Assembly (NCBI RefSeq): GCF_029624125.1
Contig: NZ_JARSBN010000003.1
Coordinates: 186,001 to 250,000, forward strand
Direction of reading: 5' to 3'
DNA from: Winogradskyella marincola
Lineage (GTDB): Bacteria > Bacteroidota > Bacteroidia > Flavobacteriales > Flavobacteriaceae
Length of the DNA: 64,000 nucleotides
Below are positions 34,161 through 44,021 of the stretch, one piece after another. How positions within the stretch are numbered: the first letter of the stretch is position 1; each line of letters begins with the position of its first letter. The translations under genes and the position numbers were made by a program. A model generated the notes under the pieces. That model ran no database searches and was not told the origin of the DNA. It worked only from the letters and a program-made list of their open reading frames with translations.

Positions 34161-36950
34161 TTAATTACCTAACTGACGATCTGGTTGACGACGTTGATCG
34201 TATTTTAAATCCTTAAGCAAGTTAGACTTAATGCCGATAAAGAAATTCCATGAGCTACGATCACTGAATGGTACCCAAGTAAAATTCATTCGCCAGCTTA
34301 ATAAATCGCGTTCAAAACGTAATTGGGTATAGGTGAATCCTTGGTTTAAAAAGTCATAACCAGAAGAAGCACCCACAGACCAACGTGGTGAAAGTTCAAT
34401 ATCTCCCGAAAACATTAACGATTGCGATGTTATTTCGTCCTGTCGCCTTGTATTGGTATAATTAGCAGCATAAGATAGTCTTAAGCTCCAAGGCATTTTA
34501 TAGTTATAGAATTCGTTGTTTTCTTCGTCGTCTTTATTTTTATCCTTTTTCTGGTCTCCAAGTCGTTGGTCTGCAAAATCCTGAGAAACACCAAAGAGGT
34601 CGTCAGCTCTTGCGTTTGCAGTAGAGGACCTTCGGTCGGCTTCTTCGTCTCTTTCTTCCTCTTTGTCCTTACCAGAAAAACTATCGTTATTTAAGCTATA
34701 GCTTAAGTTAATGTTAGCAGATGTCATACGGAATAGGCTACCTCCATTATTGATATTAAATTTATTGATAACCTCATTGTTACTGTCTAAGGCATAGGGA
34801 TTTAATGTCATGCCAAAGTTGATATTCATTTTTTTGTTGAGGATTTGTGTACCTCCAGTTACTCTTAACGGACTCCAGTTTAGAGAATCTGCAGCTAAAT
34901 CATAAGCCGTAGATAGGTTAAGGTTGTTTAATAAAAAGACTTTTTTAGGTTCTGTTTCGGTAGAATCCTTAGAGCGTATTTTGGCTTCAAAATTATTACC
35001 TACTGCAAGACCTATACTACTAGAGTAGCGATTTCCTGGTCTTCCAAAAAGCGAGTTTTCAAATCGTGTAAATTCTACCTGATCGCTAGTTGTACCATCA
35101 GCATCGATAACGTCGTAAGTCTCGTAATACTGATCAAAAGCAGGAGAAACATTGTAGCTAATAGATGGTCTCATTACGTGTCTAATAGCTTGTATTTTTG
35201 GATCTTTTCCTTTCTTCTGAAAGTTATACATACCATATAAAGTTGTTCCTATACTCGCACCAAAGTTGTAAGTTAAATAACGATCAAAACCATTTTTTTC
35301 AATTGTAACTTCTTCTTGATTTGCTGTGTCCCAAAATTTATTTAGGGTTTTTAACGTCCAGTTTTCTTCAAAATTAGCATTAACACTTGCGCTAAAATGA
35401 TTAAATACTTTAAAATTTGTTGTTACTGGTATAGAGTGTCGCATACCTGCAAGTGCATCATCAAACATTTCACTTTTTCCAAATAAAGAATCGGTTGTGT
35501 TGATGCGATATTCTCCTCTGGTGTTTACTTGAAAGTTAATGTTTTGTATGGCGCCTTTTTTAGTACCAGACTTTGGTGCAAATGGATACACTCTGGTCAT
35601 GGACGCTTGCATCGTTGGTAAGGTTAAGTTTATCGCTTCCGTATTTGTGTTTTGGTTGTGTGTGGCAGATAAACTAAGGTTAACCTGAGGTTCGCCTTGA
35701 AATGTTTTAGAATACGATACCGAAGATGCTAATGTGTTGGTTAGAAAGTTAGATTGGTTAATTTGATTGATGGATTGCGAAAAATACTGACTACTACCTA
35801 AGTTTACAGATGCCGAGAATCTTGAGTTAGGGTTAGCCTTAGCATCTTGGCTGTGAGACCATCTAATATTGTAAATAGTGCTTTTTGAAAAACCAGGAAA
35901 ACCACGTTCTCCGTTAATCAGGTTTTCGTATCTAAACCCAAAGTTACCTCTAAACTTGTAGCGTACTGCATAGTTACTTTGCAATCTTAATCCGTAACTA
36001 CCATTGGTATAATAATCTCCTAATACAGCCAAATCTACATAATCGCTTATAGCAAAATAGTAACCACCATTTTGTAAAAAATAACCTCTGTCATTACCAG
36101 TGTCTTCACCAAATGAAGGGAAAATAATACCGGAAGTTTGTTTTTTAGACATTGGAAAATAGGCAAAAGGTATGGCAATAGGAGTAGGTACATCGTAGAT
36201 ATACATTTGGCTCATACCAGTTACAATCTTTTTGTTGGGCACTATTTTTGCCTTATTCATTTTGATGTAATACTCAGGATCATCAATATTTTCTGAAGTA
36301 GTAAACTTACCTTGAGAAATAAAATATACGGAGTCATTTTCTCTCTTAGTTCGTTCAGCAATTACAATACCACCACTTTGTTCGGTTACAGAATTAAAGA
36401 TTAATGCTTTTCTAGAATCTGTATTAAAAACTATAGAATCGGGCTCTATAACGTTAGCACCTTGAGTAAAAACAGGTTTTTGAGAATAGCCTGTAGAGTC
36501 TTTTATTCTTCCGGCATATACCAGATTTTTACTGTAGTCTATGACTATAACACCAGCTTTAATTTCCATATCTTCATACAGTACTAAAGCTTCATTATAA
36601 AGTCTAATCTGTTGCTTGGTTTGGTTTACAGCTACATAATCTTTAGCCTTGTAGGTTACAATATCTTTAAGGAAGCCTTCCTTTTTTACAGAATCATTTT
36701 CTGTAGAGTCAACGACTTTTGTGTTTAAAATAGAATCAACAGGAATTTCTACTCTGTCTTTGGCAACAGCAGTAGAGTCTGATTTTGGGTCAGTAGGAAT
36801 ACCATTGTTTTTTTTAGGTAATTCCTGAGCCAAGCTAAAAGTGTTGATAAACACTGTAAAACTCAAGGCAAAAAGTATGTGTAAGCTATTTGTACGCAAT
36901 CCTTTTAGATGTATTTTTGTAAAAGTATGGCTCGGTTTTTGAAACGCCAA
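34161..36950 (-). CDS. LptD-like LPS-assembly outer-membrane protein
   Basis: The 929-residue protein has an N-terminal signal (hydrophobic at about 25-42, ending FSLAQ). An OstA/LptA-like jelly-roll segment follows (about 100-245; TKQQIRLYNEALVLYEDMEIKAGVIVIDY). A large beta-barrel region (about 270-929) has the LptD-type TPIAIPFAYFPMSKKQTSGIIFPSFGE. This layout fits the LptD-like proteins of Bacteroidota that insert lipopolysaccharide into the outer membrane. The start Met may be a few codons further in. RidA follows 14 bp downstream. Confidence 0.9.
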   Translation of the reverse strand: MAFQKPSHTFTKIHLKGLRTNSLHILFALSFTVFINTFSLAQELPKKNNGIPTDPKSDSTAVAKDRVEIPVDSILNTKVVDSTENDSVKKEGFLKDIVTYKAKDYVAVNQTKQQIRLYNEALVLYEDMEIKAGVIVIDYSKNLVYAGRIKDSTGYSQKPVFTQGANVIEPDSIVFNTDSRKALIFNSVTEQSGGIVIAERTKRENDSVYFISQGKFTTSENIDDPEYYIKMNKAKIVPNKKIVTGMSQMYIYDVPTPIAIPFAYFPMSKKQTSGIIFPSFGEDTGNDRGYFLQNGGYYFAISDYVDLAVLGDYYTNGSYGLRLQSNYAVRYKFRGNFGFRYENLINGERGFPGFSKSTIYNIRWSHSQDAKANPNSRFSASVNLGSSQYFSQSINQINQSNFLTNTLASSVSYSKTFQGEPQVNLSLSATHNQNTNTEAINLTLPTMQASMTRVYPFAPKSGTKKGAIQNINFQVNTRGEYRINTTDSLFGKSEMFDDALAGMRHSIPVTTNFKVFNHFSASVNANFEENWTLKTLNKFWDTANQEEVTIEKNGFDRYLTYNFGASIGTTLYGMYNFQKKGKDPKIQAIRHVMRPSISYNVSPAFDQYYETYDVIDADGTTSDQVEFTRFENSLFGRPGNRYSSSIGLAVGNNFEAKIRSKDSTETEPKKVFLLNNLNLSTAYDLAADSLNWSPLRVTGGTQILNKKMNINFGMTLNPYALDSNNEVINKFNINNGGSLFRMTSANINLSYSLNNDSFSGKDKEEERDEEADRRSSTANARADDLFGVSQDFADQRLGDQKKDKNKDDEENNEFYNYKMPWSLRLSYAANYTNTRRQDEITSQSLMFSGDIELSPRWSVGASSGYDFLNQGFTYTQLRFERDLLSWRMNFTWVPFSDRSSWNFFIGIKSNLLKDLKYDQRRQPDRQLGN

Positions 36951-37060
36951 AAGTACAGATATTTTTTTGTGATTATCTTATTAAATTTCTAAAGTTTAAA
37001 AATAGATATTACAAAAAAACATAGCGTAATAATTCGAGTTTATAAACCGTTAGATTAAAT

Positions 37061-38188
37061 ATGCAAACGAAGCGAAATAATATAATAGTATTCTTAGTTC
37101 TCACTTTTATAACTTCTTTAACATGCTTTACAGCTTTGCAAGCGCAAGAAGATAAGTTTGTTGTGGTTTTAGATGCAGGACATGGAGGGCACGATTCTGG
37201 TAACTTAGGTAATGGTTATAAGGAAAAAAACATAGCACTTAATGTTACATTAGAAATTGGTAAGGAGTTAGAAAAAAATAATAATATAAAAGTTATTTAC
37301 ACTCGAAAAACAGATGTGTTTATCGAGTTGCACGAGCGTGCTAATATTGCAAATAGAGCAGATGCAGACTTATTTGTGTCTATACATTGCAATGCACATA
37401 GTTCTCAGGCAGCCGGAACAGAAACATTTGTTTTGGGTGAAAAAAATACAGGTAGAAATTTTGAGGTTGCTAAACGAGAAAATGAAGTAATTTTCTTAGA
37501 AGATAATTACGAGCAGCACTATGAAGGGTTCGATCCAAGTTCGCCTGAATCTACAATAGCTATTGGTATAGAACAAGAAGTATATGTTGAGCAGAGTATT
37601 GTTTTAGCTCGAAAAATTGAAGATAATTTTATAAATAATGCCAAGCGAAAAAGTAGAGGCTTAAAACAAGCGAGTTTACTTGTTATAAGAAACACTTACA
37701 TGCCTAGTGTTTTAGTAGAAGTAGGTTTTTTAACTAATAATAAGGAGGGAGCTTATCTTAATACCAAGTCTGGACAATCTAAAATGGCAAAAGCGATTAA
37801 AGATGCTATTCTATCTTATAAAGCAGAAATAGATCAAAACGTAGGTAGCAGTATTCTTGGTACCGAAAAGTTAGATACAGAAACTGTTGAGACTTTAGAG
37901 AATTTACCATTGGTATATGAAGGTATTACCTTTAAAGTGCAGATTGCAGCAAGTTCTAAAGATTTAGAGACTAAACCGTATAACTTTAAAGGCTTATCTG
38001 ATATCAGTAAATTAAAAGTTGGTAAGCTCTACAAGTATTTTTACGGAAGCACATCAGACTACAATAAAGTAAAACAATTACAAGAAGAAGCCAAATCTAA
38101 GGGCTACACATCTAGTTTTGTGGTTGCATACAATAAAAAAGGGGAACAAATAGAACTAGAGGAGGCTCTTAAATCTGCCACTAATTAG
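37061..38188 (+). CDS. N-acetylmuramoyl-L-alanine amidase (Amidase_3)
   Basis: The 375-residue protein has a signal segment (about 8-29) and an Amidase_3 catalytic domain (about 33-255). The zinc ligands are visible: VVLDAGHGGHDSGN, the glutamate in GNGYKEKN, and the histidine in LFVSIHCNAHSS; the catalytic glutamate is in SVLVEVGFLTN. The C-terminal 90 residues contain a SPOR-like fold (TFKVQIAASSKDLETKP, VGKLYKYFYGST). It cleaves the lactyl-amide bond of peptidoglycan in the periplasm, probably at division sites. Confidence 0.92.
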   Translation: MQTKRNNIIVFLVLTFITSLTCFTALQAQEDKFVVVLDAGHGGHDSGNLGNGYKEKNIALNVTLEIGKELEKNNNIKVIYTRKTDVFIELHERANIANRADADLFVSIHCNAHSSQAAGTETFVLGEKNTGRNFEVAKRENEVIFLEDNYEQHYEGFDPSSPESTIAIGIEQEVYVEQSIVLARKIEDNFINNAKRKSRGLKQASLLVIRNTYMPSVLVEVGFLTNNKEGAYLNTKSGQSKMAKAIKDAILSYKAEIDQNVGSSILGTEKLDTETVETLENLPLVYEGITFKVQIAASSKDLETKPYNFKGLSDISKLKVGKLYKYFYGSTSDYNKVKQLQEEAKSKGYTSSFVVAYNKKGEQIELEEALKSATN

Positions 38189-38242
38189 AATTATTATTAA
38201 TAATTTTATTCCTAATTTTGTTTTCAATCAAATTTAAGCCCA

Positions 38243-39190
38243 TTGAAAATTTCAAGAGAAGTTAAAACCGCTATATTAGTATTATCTGGTATTGCTCTAT
38301 TTGTATATCTATTCACTTTCTTAAGTGGAAGTAATTTGTTTTCTAGCAAAGAAACATATTACACAGAGTTTGATTATAACGCTCTAAGTCCATCCTCTCC
38401 TGTAACCATTAAAGGGAATAGAATAGGTAAGGTAGAAGATATAAAGTACGATTTTAATACAAAAAAAACAGTAGTAGAATTCTCTGTTAATCCAGAATTA
38501 AAATTCTCTAAAAACAGTGTTATTAGACTGTATCCAACAGGTCTTATGGGAGGTAATGCTCTATCTATTATAGATGCTAATGATGGTGCAGAAGCTAAGC
38601 CAGGAGATTTTATTCAGTCTGAAGTAAAACAAGGTTTAATGTCTTCTTTAGAAAGCAGTTTGCCAAAAGTAACTTCAGGACTAGATGGTACTTTAGAATC
38701 TGCAGATACATTAGTAAAAAACCTAAATGCATTATTGTTAGATAATTCTGATCAGGGATTAAAAAACGCCATAGCAGAGCTAAATACAACCTTAAAATCT
38801 TTTACAAGTACGTCGTATTCACTACAAGGTGTCATTAAAAATAATGAAGAAAAAATAGGATCTATTTTAGATACATTTGATAAAACAAGCAAAGATCTAA
38901 GCGCATTAACCGCAGAGTTAAAAGAAGCCGGACTTTCTAACACCGTTGAAGAGTTAACTAAAACAATTAGCTCTATGAAAAGCTTGTTAGTTAATTTAGA
39001 TAACGGAAAAGGTACGCTTGGAAAGCTTCTTAATGACGAAGGACTCTACGATAATTTAGAAGCTGCATCCAAAGAGTTACAACTGTTACTGCTAGATATA
39101 AAATTACATCCTGCGCGATACAGAAGAATTCTCTCTAAACGAGAAATTCCTTATCAAGAGCCTACAGAAGAGCAGATTAATAATAATTAG
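38243..39190 (+). CDS. MlaD/MCE family lipid-transport protein
   Basis: The 315-residue protein begins at TTG 38243, preferred because it gives the family-typical MKISREVKTAILVLSG and membrane anchor (about 9-28). The MCE domain is about 38-118 (YYTEFDYNALSPSSPVTIKGNRIGKVEDI). A long helical tail follows. It probably forms the periplasmic hexameric ring of a phospholipid-transport system; no ABC partner is next to it. It lies 54 bp after the amidase gene. Confidence 0.9.
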   Translation: MKISREVKTAILVLSGIALFVYLFTFLSGSNLFSSKETYYTEFDYNALSPSSPVTIKGNRIGKVEDIKYDFNTKKTVVEFSVNPELKFSKNSVIRLYPTGLMGGNALSIIDANDGAEAKPGDFIQSEVKQGLMSSLESSLPKVTSGLDGTLESADTLVKNLNALLLDNSDQGLKNAIAELNTTLKSFTSTSYSLQGVIKNNEEKIGSILDTFDKTSKDLSALTAELKEAGLSNTVEELTKTISSMKSLLVNLDNGKGTLGKLLNDEGLYDNLEAASKELQLLLLDIKLHPARYRRILSKREIPYQEPTEEQINNN

Positions 39191-39201
39191 ACCATTTAGT
39201 T

Positions 39202-40518
39202 ATGCAATACATTCCTAATATTCTTTTTTTAATCATTTTGGTATTAGGTGTTGGGTATTTTACACTCAATATCAAAAAGTTAATACGTAATATAAAACTT
39301 GGTAGAGCAGTAGATGCCAGTGATAACAAAAGTGAACGCTGGCGTAACATGGCCAGAATTGCTTTGGGTCAAAGTAAAATGGTAAAACGACCAGTAGCAG
39401 GTTTTTTACACATTGTGGTATATGTTGGTTTTATCATCATTAATATAGAAGTATTAGAAATTATAATCGATGGTCTTTTTGGTACACATCGTATAGGACT
39501 AAAGGTATTGCCAGAATCTGTTTACGGATTTTTAATAGGCTCTTTTGAAGTCTTAGCAGTACTGGTTTTAGTTTCTGTAATTGTATTTTGGATTAGAAGA
39601 AATGTCGTAAAACTAAAACGTTTTCTTAGTTCTGAAATGAAAGGATGGCCAAAGAGCGATGGTAATATTATTCTTTATTTTGAAGTGGTATTAATGTGCT
39701 TATTTTTAGTAATGAATGCCACTGATACTACGTTTCAAAATTTAGGTCATGGTAATGTCATTTCACAATTTATAGCACCATGGTTTAGCAGCTTATCAGA
39801 AGGTACATTACACATTATAGAACGTACAGCTTGGTGGATACACATAGCAGGAATATTAGTATTCTTAAACTATCTGTATTTCTCTAAGCACTTACATATC
39901 CTTTTGGCGTTTCCAAACACTTATTTTGGTAGTGTACAACCCAAAGGAAAGTTTAATAATCTAGAGGCTGTTACAAACGAGGTAAAATTAATGATGGATC
40001 CAAACGCAGATCCGTTTGCTGCAGCACCAGAAGGAGCAGAAGAAGAGGAGCCAGCAAAGTTTGGAGCTAGTGATGTTATGGATTTAAACCAAATCCAACT
40101 GCTAAATGCTTACACATGTACAGAATGTGGACGCTGTACGTCGGCTTGTCCTGCTAACTTAACAGGTAAGAAATTATCTCCTCGTAAGATTATGATGGAT
40201 ACTCGTGATCGTTTAGAAGAAGTTGGAAAGAATATTGATGCAAACGGAGGAGAATTTAAGGACGACGGAAAACAACTTTTAGGAGATTATATTACCAACG
40301 AAGAACTTTGGGCATGTACTACCTGTAATGCTTGTGTAGAAGAATGTCCTGTGAGTATTAACCCATTGTCTATTATCTTAGAAATGCGTCGTTATCTGGT
40401 AATGGAGCAAAGTGCAGCGCCAATGGAGCTTAATAACATGATGACCAATATAGAAAACAATGGTGCACCTTGGCCTTATAACCAAATGGACCGTTTAAAT
40501 TGGGCTAACGAAGAATAA
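39202..40518 (+). CDS. Membrane Fe-S oxidoreductase with fused HdrC-like 4Fe-4S domain
   Basis: The 438-residue protein has about five membrane segments in its first 235 residues (starting IPNILFLIILVLGVGYFTLNI). A cytoplasmic C-terminal domain carries two 4Fe-4S motifs, CTECGRCTSACP and CTTCNACVEECP. The architecture resembles GlpC/HdrC-type subunits fused to a NarI-like membrane domain. The histidines in the membrane part could hold heme. The partner is the CCG-domain protein encoded 8 bp downstream. Confidence 0.9.
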   Translation: MQYIPNILFLIILVLGVGYFTLNIKKLIRNIKLGRAVDASDNKSERWRNMARIALGQSKMVKRPVAGFLHIVVYVGFIIINIEVLEIIIDGLFGTHRIGLKVLPESVYGFLIGSFEVLAVLVLVSVIVFWIRRNVVKLKRFLSSEMKGWPKSDGNIILYFEVVLMCLFLVMNATDTTFQNLGHGNVISQFIAPWFSSLSEGTLHIIERTAWWIHIAGILVFLNYLYFSKHLHILLAFPNTYFGSVQPKGKFNNLEAVTNEVKLMMDPNADPFAAAPEGAEEEEPAKFGASDVMDLNQIQLLNAYTCTECGRCTSACPANLTGKKLSPRKIMMDTRDRLEEVGKNIDANGGEFKDDGKQLLGDYITNEELWACTTCNACVEECPVSINPLSIILEMRRYLVMEQSAAPMELNNMMTNIENNGAPWPYNQMDRLNWANEE

Positions 40519-40526
40519 TATAAGTT

Positions 40527-41309
40527 ATGAGCGAACAACTAAAAGTGCCAACAATGGCAGAGTTTATGGCAGAAGGTAAGCAACCAGAAATTTTATTTTG
40601 GGTAGGTTCTGCTGGTAGTTATGATGATAGAGCAAAAAAAATATCAAAGGCTTTTGTTAAGATTTTAAACAAAGCTAATGTAGAATTTGCTGTATTAGGT
40701 GAAGAGGAAAGTAACACAGGAGATGTAGCAAAACGTGCAGGAAATGAGTTTTTGTTTCAGATGCAAGCCATGATGAACATCGAAGTTCTTAATGCTTACG
40801 AAGTAAAACGTATTGTTACTTGCGATCCGCATTCTTTTAATTGTTTAAAAAACGAATATCCTAGTCTTGGTGGTAATTATGATGTTGTTCATCATACTCA
40901 ATATATAAAGGAGCTTATAAGTTCTGGTCGTTTAACTTTAGAAGGAAATACGTACAAAGGAAAACGAATCACATTTCACGATCCATGCTATTTAGGACGC
41001 GCAAATAACGAATATGATGCACCAAGAGAAGTCCTTAAAAATACCAATGCCAATTTGGTGGAAATGAAGCGTCATAAAAACACAGCATTGTGTTGTGGAG
41101 CTGGAGGTGCTCAAATGTTTAAAGAACCAGAAAAAGGTAACATGGATATTAATGTCCTCAGAACAGAAGATGCCATAGCTACCAAGCCAGATATTATAGC
41201 AACAGGTTGTCCTTACTGTAATACAATGATGACAGATGGTGTTAAAGCAAAAGAAAAAGAAGGAGAAATTTCTGTTTTAGATATAGCCGAATTAATTGCT
41301 AATTCCTAA
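40527..41309 (+). CDS. CCG-domain Fe-S protein (HdrB/LutA-like)
   Basis: The 260-residue protein has the pattern of cysteine-rich CCG domains: HDPCYLGRANN, ALCCGAGGAQMF and TGCPYCNTMMTDGV. These hold non-cubane Fe-S clusters in heterodisulfide-reductase-like and lactate-oxidation subunits. With the preceding membrane Fe-S protein it probably forms one redox complex. Substrate is unknown. It starts 8 bp after that gene. Confidence 0.9.
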   Translation: MSEQLKVPTMAEFMAEGKQPEILFWVGSAGSYDDRAKKISKAFVKILNKANVEFAVLGEEESNTGDVAKRAGNEFLFQMQAMMNIEVLNAYEVKRIVTCDPHSFNCLKNEYPSLGGNYDVVHHTQYIKELISSGRLTLEGNTYKGKRITFHDPCYLGRANNEYDAPREVLKNTNANLVEMKRHKNTALCCGAGGAQMFKEPEKGNMDINVLRTEDAIATKPDIIATGCPYCNTMMTDGVKAKEKEGEISVLDIAELIANS

Positions 41310-41318
41310 GATTTTAAA

Positions 41319-41519
41319 ATGAAAAGAGAACCCATTCCTCTAAAAAAAGTAATTATAAATGGTGTAATAAATGGGTTAATTTTTACCCTTTTCATGGAAG
41401 GGTATTATAACTTTTTTACAGAAGATAAGTTTTCTCTTTTAAGAGTCTTTATTCACTTTTTTGCTTTTGGTTTTTTTATGGCACTTATTTTTAGATACCA
41501 ATACAGAAAGAAAAATTAG
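41319..41519 (+). CDS. Small membrane protein
   Basis: The 66-residue protein has two hydrophobic stretches (about 11-32 and 44-60) and basic ends (KREPIPLKKV, RYQYRKKN). It is 9 bp after the Fe-S gene, so it may be a small partner of that complex or a translationally coupled bystander. Confidence 0.7.
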   Translation: MKREPIPLKKVIINGVINGLIFTLFMEGYYNFFTEDKFSLLRVFIHFFAFGFFMALIFRYQYRKKN

Positions 41520-41570
41520 TGTTTTATGCTTCGATTATCTCTTCTTTTTTTAAAATTCCAATAAAATATT

Positions 41571-42209
41571 ATGATAAAGAAAATTACACTTTTAACCTTA
41601 GTTATGCTTTTTAGTGTAAATAGTTACGCTCAAAAGAAATCAAAAGAGGAAGTCGTAGAACTTATGGCAGAGGATACATGCGAGTGTATTGCTAAGAAAA
41701 AAATAAAGAAGTCTGCTACAACAGAAGAAAAAGAGATGGCACTTGGGCTTTGTCTTTTGCAAAGTTTTAATGCTCACAAAAATAAATCTAAGTACTACAA
41801 AAGTAAAACCTTAGATGATATGGAAGAAATAGGTGAGGATATAGGAATAGCAATGGTTGGTATTTGCGCAGAAGACTTTTTATCTATTTTCTCATCAGAA
41901 GAATTGGTAGATATAATAAATGAAGATGATGAAGATTTAGGCTTTGATACCTCTAACGATTCAGGCTTAACGATAGAGGTAGAATTAATAGCTATGAATA
42001 ATGATGCTATTTCTTACATAGAAGCTAAAGACGACTTTGATAAAACACATATTTTTTTAATCACAGATGAATTTGAAGGCTACGAATTACTTAAGAAATC
42101 TAATTTTGGTAAGTTCTATACGGTAACCTTTAAAGAAGAAGAGTTTTTTGATTTAAGCGAAAAGCAATACATCACCAAAAAAGTAATCACAAAGTTAGAA
42201 GCACTTTAG
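41571..42209 (+). CDS. Secreted protein of unknown function
   Basis: The 212-residue protein has a signal peptide (MIKKITLLTLVMLFSVNSYAQ). The N-terminal mature half contains a Cys pair (TCECIAKKK) and helices; the C-terminal half (ISYIEAKDDFDKTHIFLITDEFEGYELL) looks like a beta domain. I recognise no family. Acidic in the middle (INEDDEDLGFDTSND). Confidence 0.75.
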   Translation: MIKKITLLTLVMLFSVNSYAQKKSKEEVVELMAEDTCECIAKKKIKKSATTEEKEMALGLCLLQSFNAHKNKSKYYKSKTLDDMEEIGEDIGIAMVGICAEDFLSIFSSEELVDIINEDDEDLGFDTSNDSGLTIEVELIAMNNDAISYIEAKDDFDKTHIFLITDEFEGYELLKKSNFGKFYTVTFKEEEFFDLSEKQYITKKVITKLEAL

Positions 42210-42282
42210 TATAGCGATAACATTCTGAATCATTGGTGATTTTATAGCATTAAATATTAATAAAATCGCATAAGCTATATAG

Positions 42283-43368
42283 ATGATAAACACAGTAAAA
42301 ATCTTAACGCTTTTGGCATTTTTGTTTTTAGGTAAACCTGTTAATTCACAGTCATTAACCGAAAAAGAGAAAGCTAACGTCATTACAATCAATAAGCACT
42401 TTGGTGACTCTATAAAAATACCTGTATACACTAGTGATGTTTTAGGTTTTCAAGAAAGTGGGTTGTATTTTAAAAAGGAAAACAAAAAATGGGGATTAAT
42501 TAACTCTAACACCAACAAAACATTAATTCCTTTTAAGTTAGATTCTGTATTGTCTGTTTTTCATTTACCAAACATTAAGAGTTACTTAATAAAAGAGAAA
42601 GGGAAATGGTCTAGCATTTCATTTAATAAAAAATATAAGATAGAAGACTGTGAGCCAGACACAGGATTAACAAAAGCAGATTACAGAAAAAATGGCTATG
42701 ATATAGATACTTCACCTTGGAAACGATTTTTGGTCATTTTTAATGGAAAACAAGGCATCATGAATAAGGGTTATAAAACAATTGTTCCTGTGAAATATGA
42801 TTATGTACGCGATAATTATTTGCATTATAACGAAGATAATAAAGATGAGAAATCTTATATCATTTACAATGATGATAAGGTAGGTTTTATAACAAATGAA
42901 GGTACAGTAGAGCCTGTTTTTGACGATATAGGAGTTTATTTTCCAGATTTCGTAGGTGATTGGGATAACCTAAAACCATCATACAAAAAGCAAGACTTAA
43001 AACTCATGTTTTTATTTGAAGACTATAAAATTATAGGTGTAACTAAAGATGGAAAAAAGGGAATTGTGGATTATACTGGTAAGCAAATAGTACCTAATAT
43101 TTACGATGAAATGTTTTGTGCAGAATCTTACGTTAGAGAATTTGGAAATCATTTTATCGTTGTCAAAGATGGAAAATACGGAATTATAAGCCATCAGAAT
43201 GAAATAATTTTACCGCTTAATTACGATATAATAGAGTATTTTGATACCAGTAAAAAAGGTACATCGCATATTTATCTTGTAAAGCAAAATGGTAAATATG
43301 GCCTTATTAATTCTCTAAACGAAGTTGTAAAACCAATAGAGTACACAAGAAAAGAATTAGAAAATTAA
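42283..43368 (+). CDS. Exported WG-repeat protein
   Basis: The 361-residue protein has a signal peptide (about 1-21, VNSQ). WG-type repeats occur along it: NKKWGLINSNTNKTLIPFK; GKQGIMNKGYKTIVPVKYDYV; GKKGIVDYTGKQIVPNIYDE; GKYGIISHQNEIILPLNYD; GKYGLINSLNEVVKPIEY. Such repeats fold as beta-rich domains in surface proteins of unknown ligand. It lies 73 bp after the previous gene. Confidence 0.85.
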   Translation: MINTVKILTLLAFLFLGKPVNSQSLTEKEKANVITINKHFGDSIKIPVYTSDVLGFQESGLYFKKENKKWGLINSNTNKTLIPFKLDSVLSVFHLPNIKSYLIKEKGKWSSISFNKKYKIEDCEPDTGLTKADYRKNGYDIDTSPWKRFLVIFNGKQGIMNKGYKTIVPVKYDYVRDNYLHYNEDNKDEKSYIIYNDDKVGFITNEGTVEPVFDDIGVYFPDFVGDWDNLKPSYKKQDLKLMFLFEDYKIIGVTKDGKKGIVDYTGKQIVPNIYDEMFCAESYVREFGNHFIVVKDGKYGIISHQNEIILPLNYDIIEYFDTSKKGTSHIYLVKQNGKYGLINSLNEVVKPIEYTRKELEN

Positions 43369-43397
43369 AAGTTTAATAAAACGCACAATACATACAA

Positions 43398-43883
43398 ATG
43401 CTAGTAGATTTTGATACATTACCAGAAGAGTCAAGAGTTTGGATTTACCAAGCTAACAGAAGCTTTTCTGAAGAAGAGATAACAGAGTTAACCTCTAAAT
43501 TAGAAGTCTTTATTGAAGCCTGGACAGCACATGGTAAAGATTTACAAGCAGGATTTAAAATTGTTTACAAACGTTTTATTGTCATTGCTTTAAATCAAAA
43601 CCTTAATATGGCTACAGGTTGCTCAATTGATGCTTCTGTGCATTTTATTCAAGAATTAGAAAAGGATTACAATGTAGATTTAATGGATAAGATGAATGTA
43701 TCCTTTAAGCAAGGAGAATTTATTGCTTATAAGCCTTTGATAGATTTTAAAAAAATGGCTAAAAACAATTCAGTATCTAAAAACACAATCGTCTTTAATA
43801 ATTTGGTAACTAATATCGCAGAGTTTAAAGATAATTGGGAAGTGCCTGCGAGCGAGAGTTGGCATAGCAGATTCATTAAGTAA
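43398..43883 (+). CDS. Conserved cytoplasmic protein, often mis-named ABC transporter ATPase
   Basis: The 161-residue protein (RVWIYQANRSFSEEEITELTSKLEVFIEAWTAHGKDLQAGFKIVYKRFIVIALNQ) is a well-conserved family in Bacteroidota that many databases call ABC transporter ATPase. I see no Walker A, Walker B or ABC signature, so that name is not supported by the sequence. Function unknown. It is 29 bp after the WG-repeat gene. Confidence 0.85.
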   Translation: MLVDFDTLPEESRVWIYQANRSFSEEEITELTSKLEVFIEAWTAHGKDLQAGFKIVYKRFIVIALNQNLNMATGCSIDASVHFIQELEKDYNVDLMDKMNVSFKQGEFIAYKPLIDFKKMAKNNSVSKNTIVFNNLVTNIAEFKDNWEVPASESWHSRFIK

Positions 43884-44021
43884 ATTTTCTTATTGAATTC
43901 TCAGTAAATACGCTCAAAAATTACGGTATTTGTATGTTTAATAATTTTCATTTCTTAGAAAGAATGTTGATTTTTACAGTACCAAATTCGTCATTTTAAA
44001 ATTGTAAATCCTCAATAGAAA

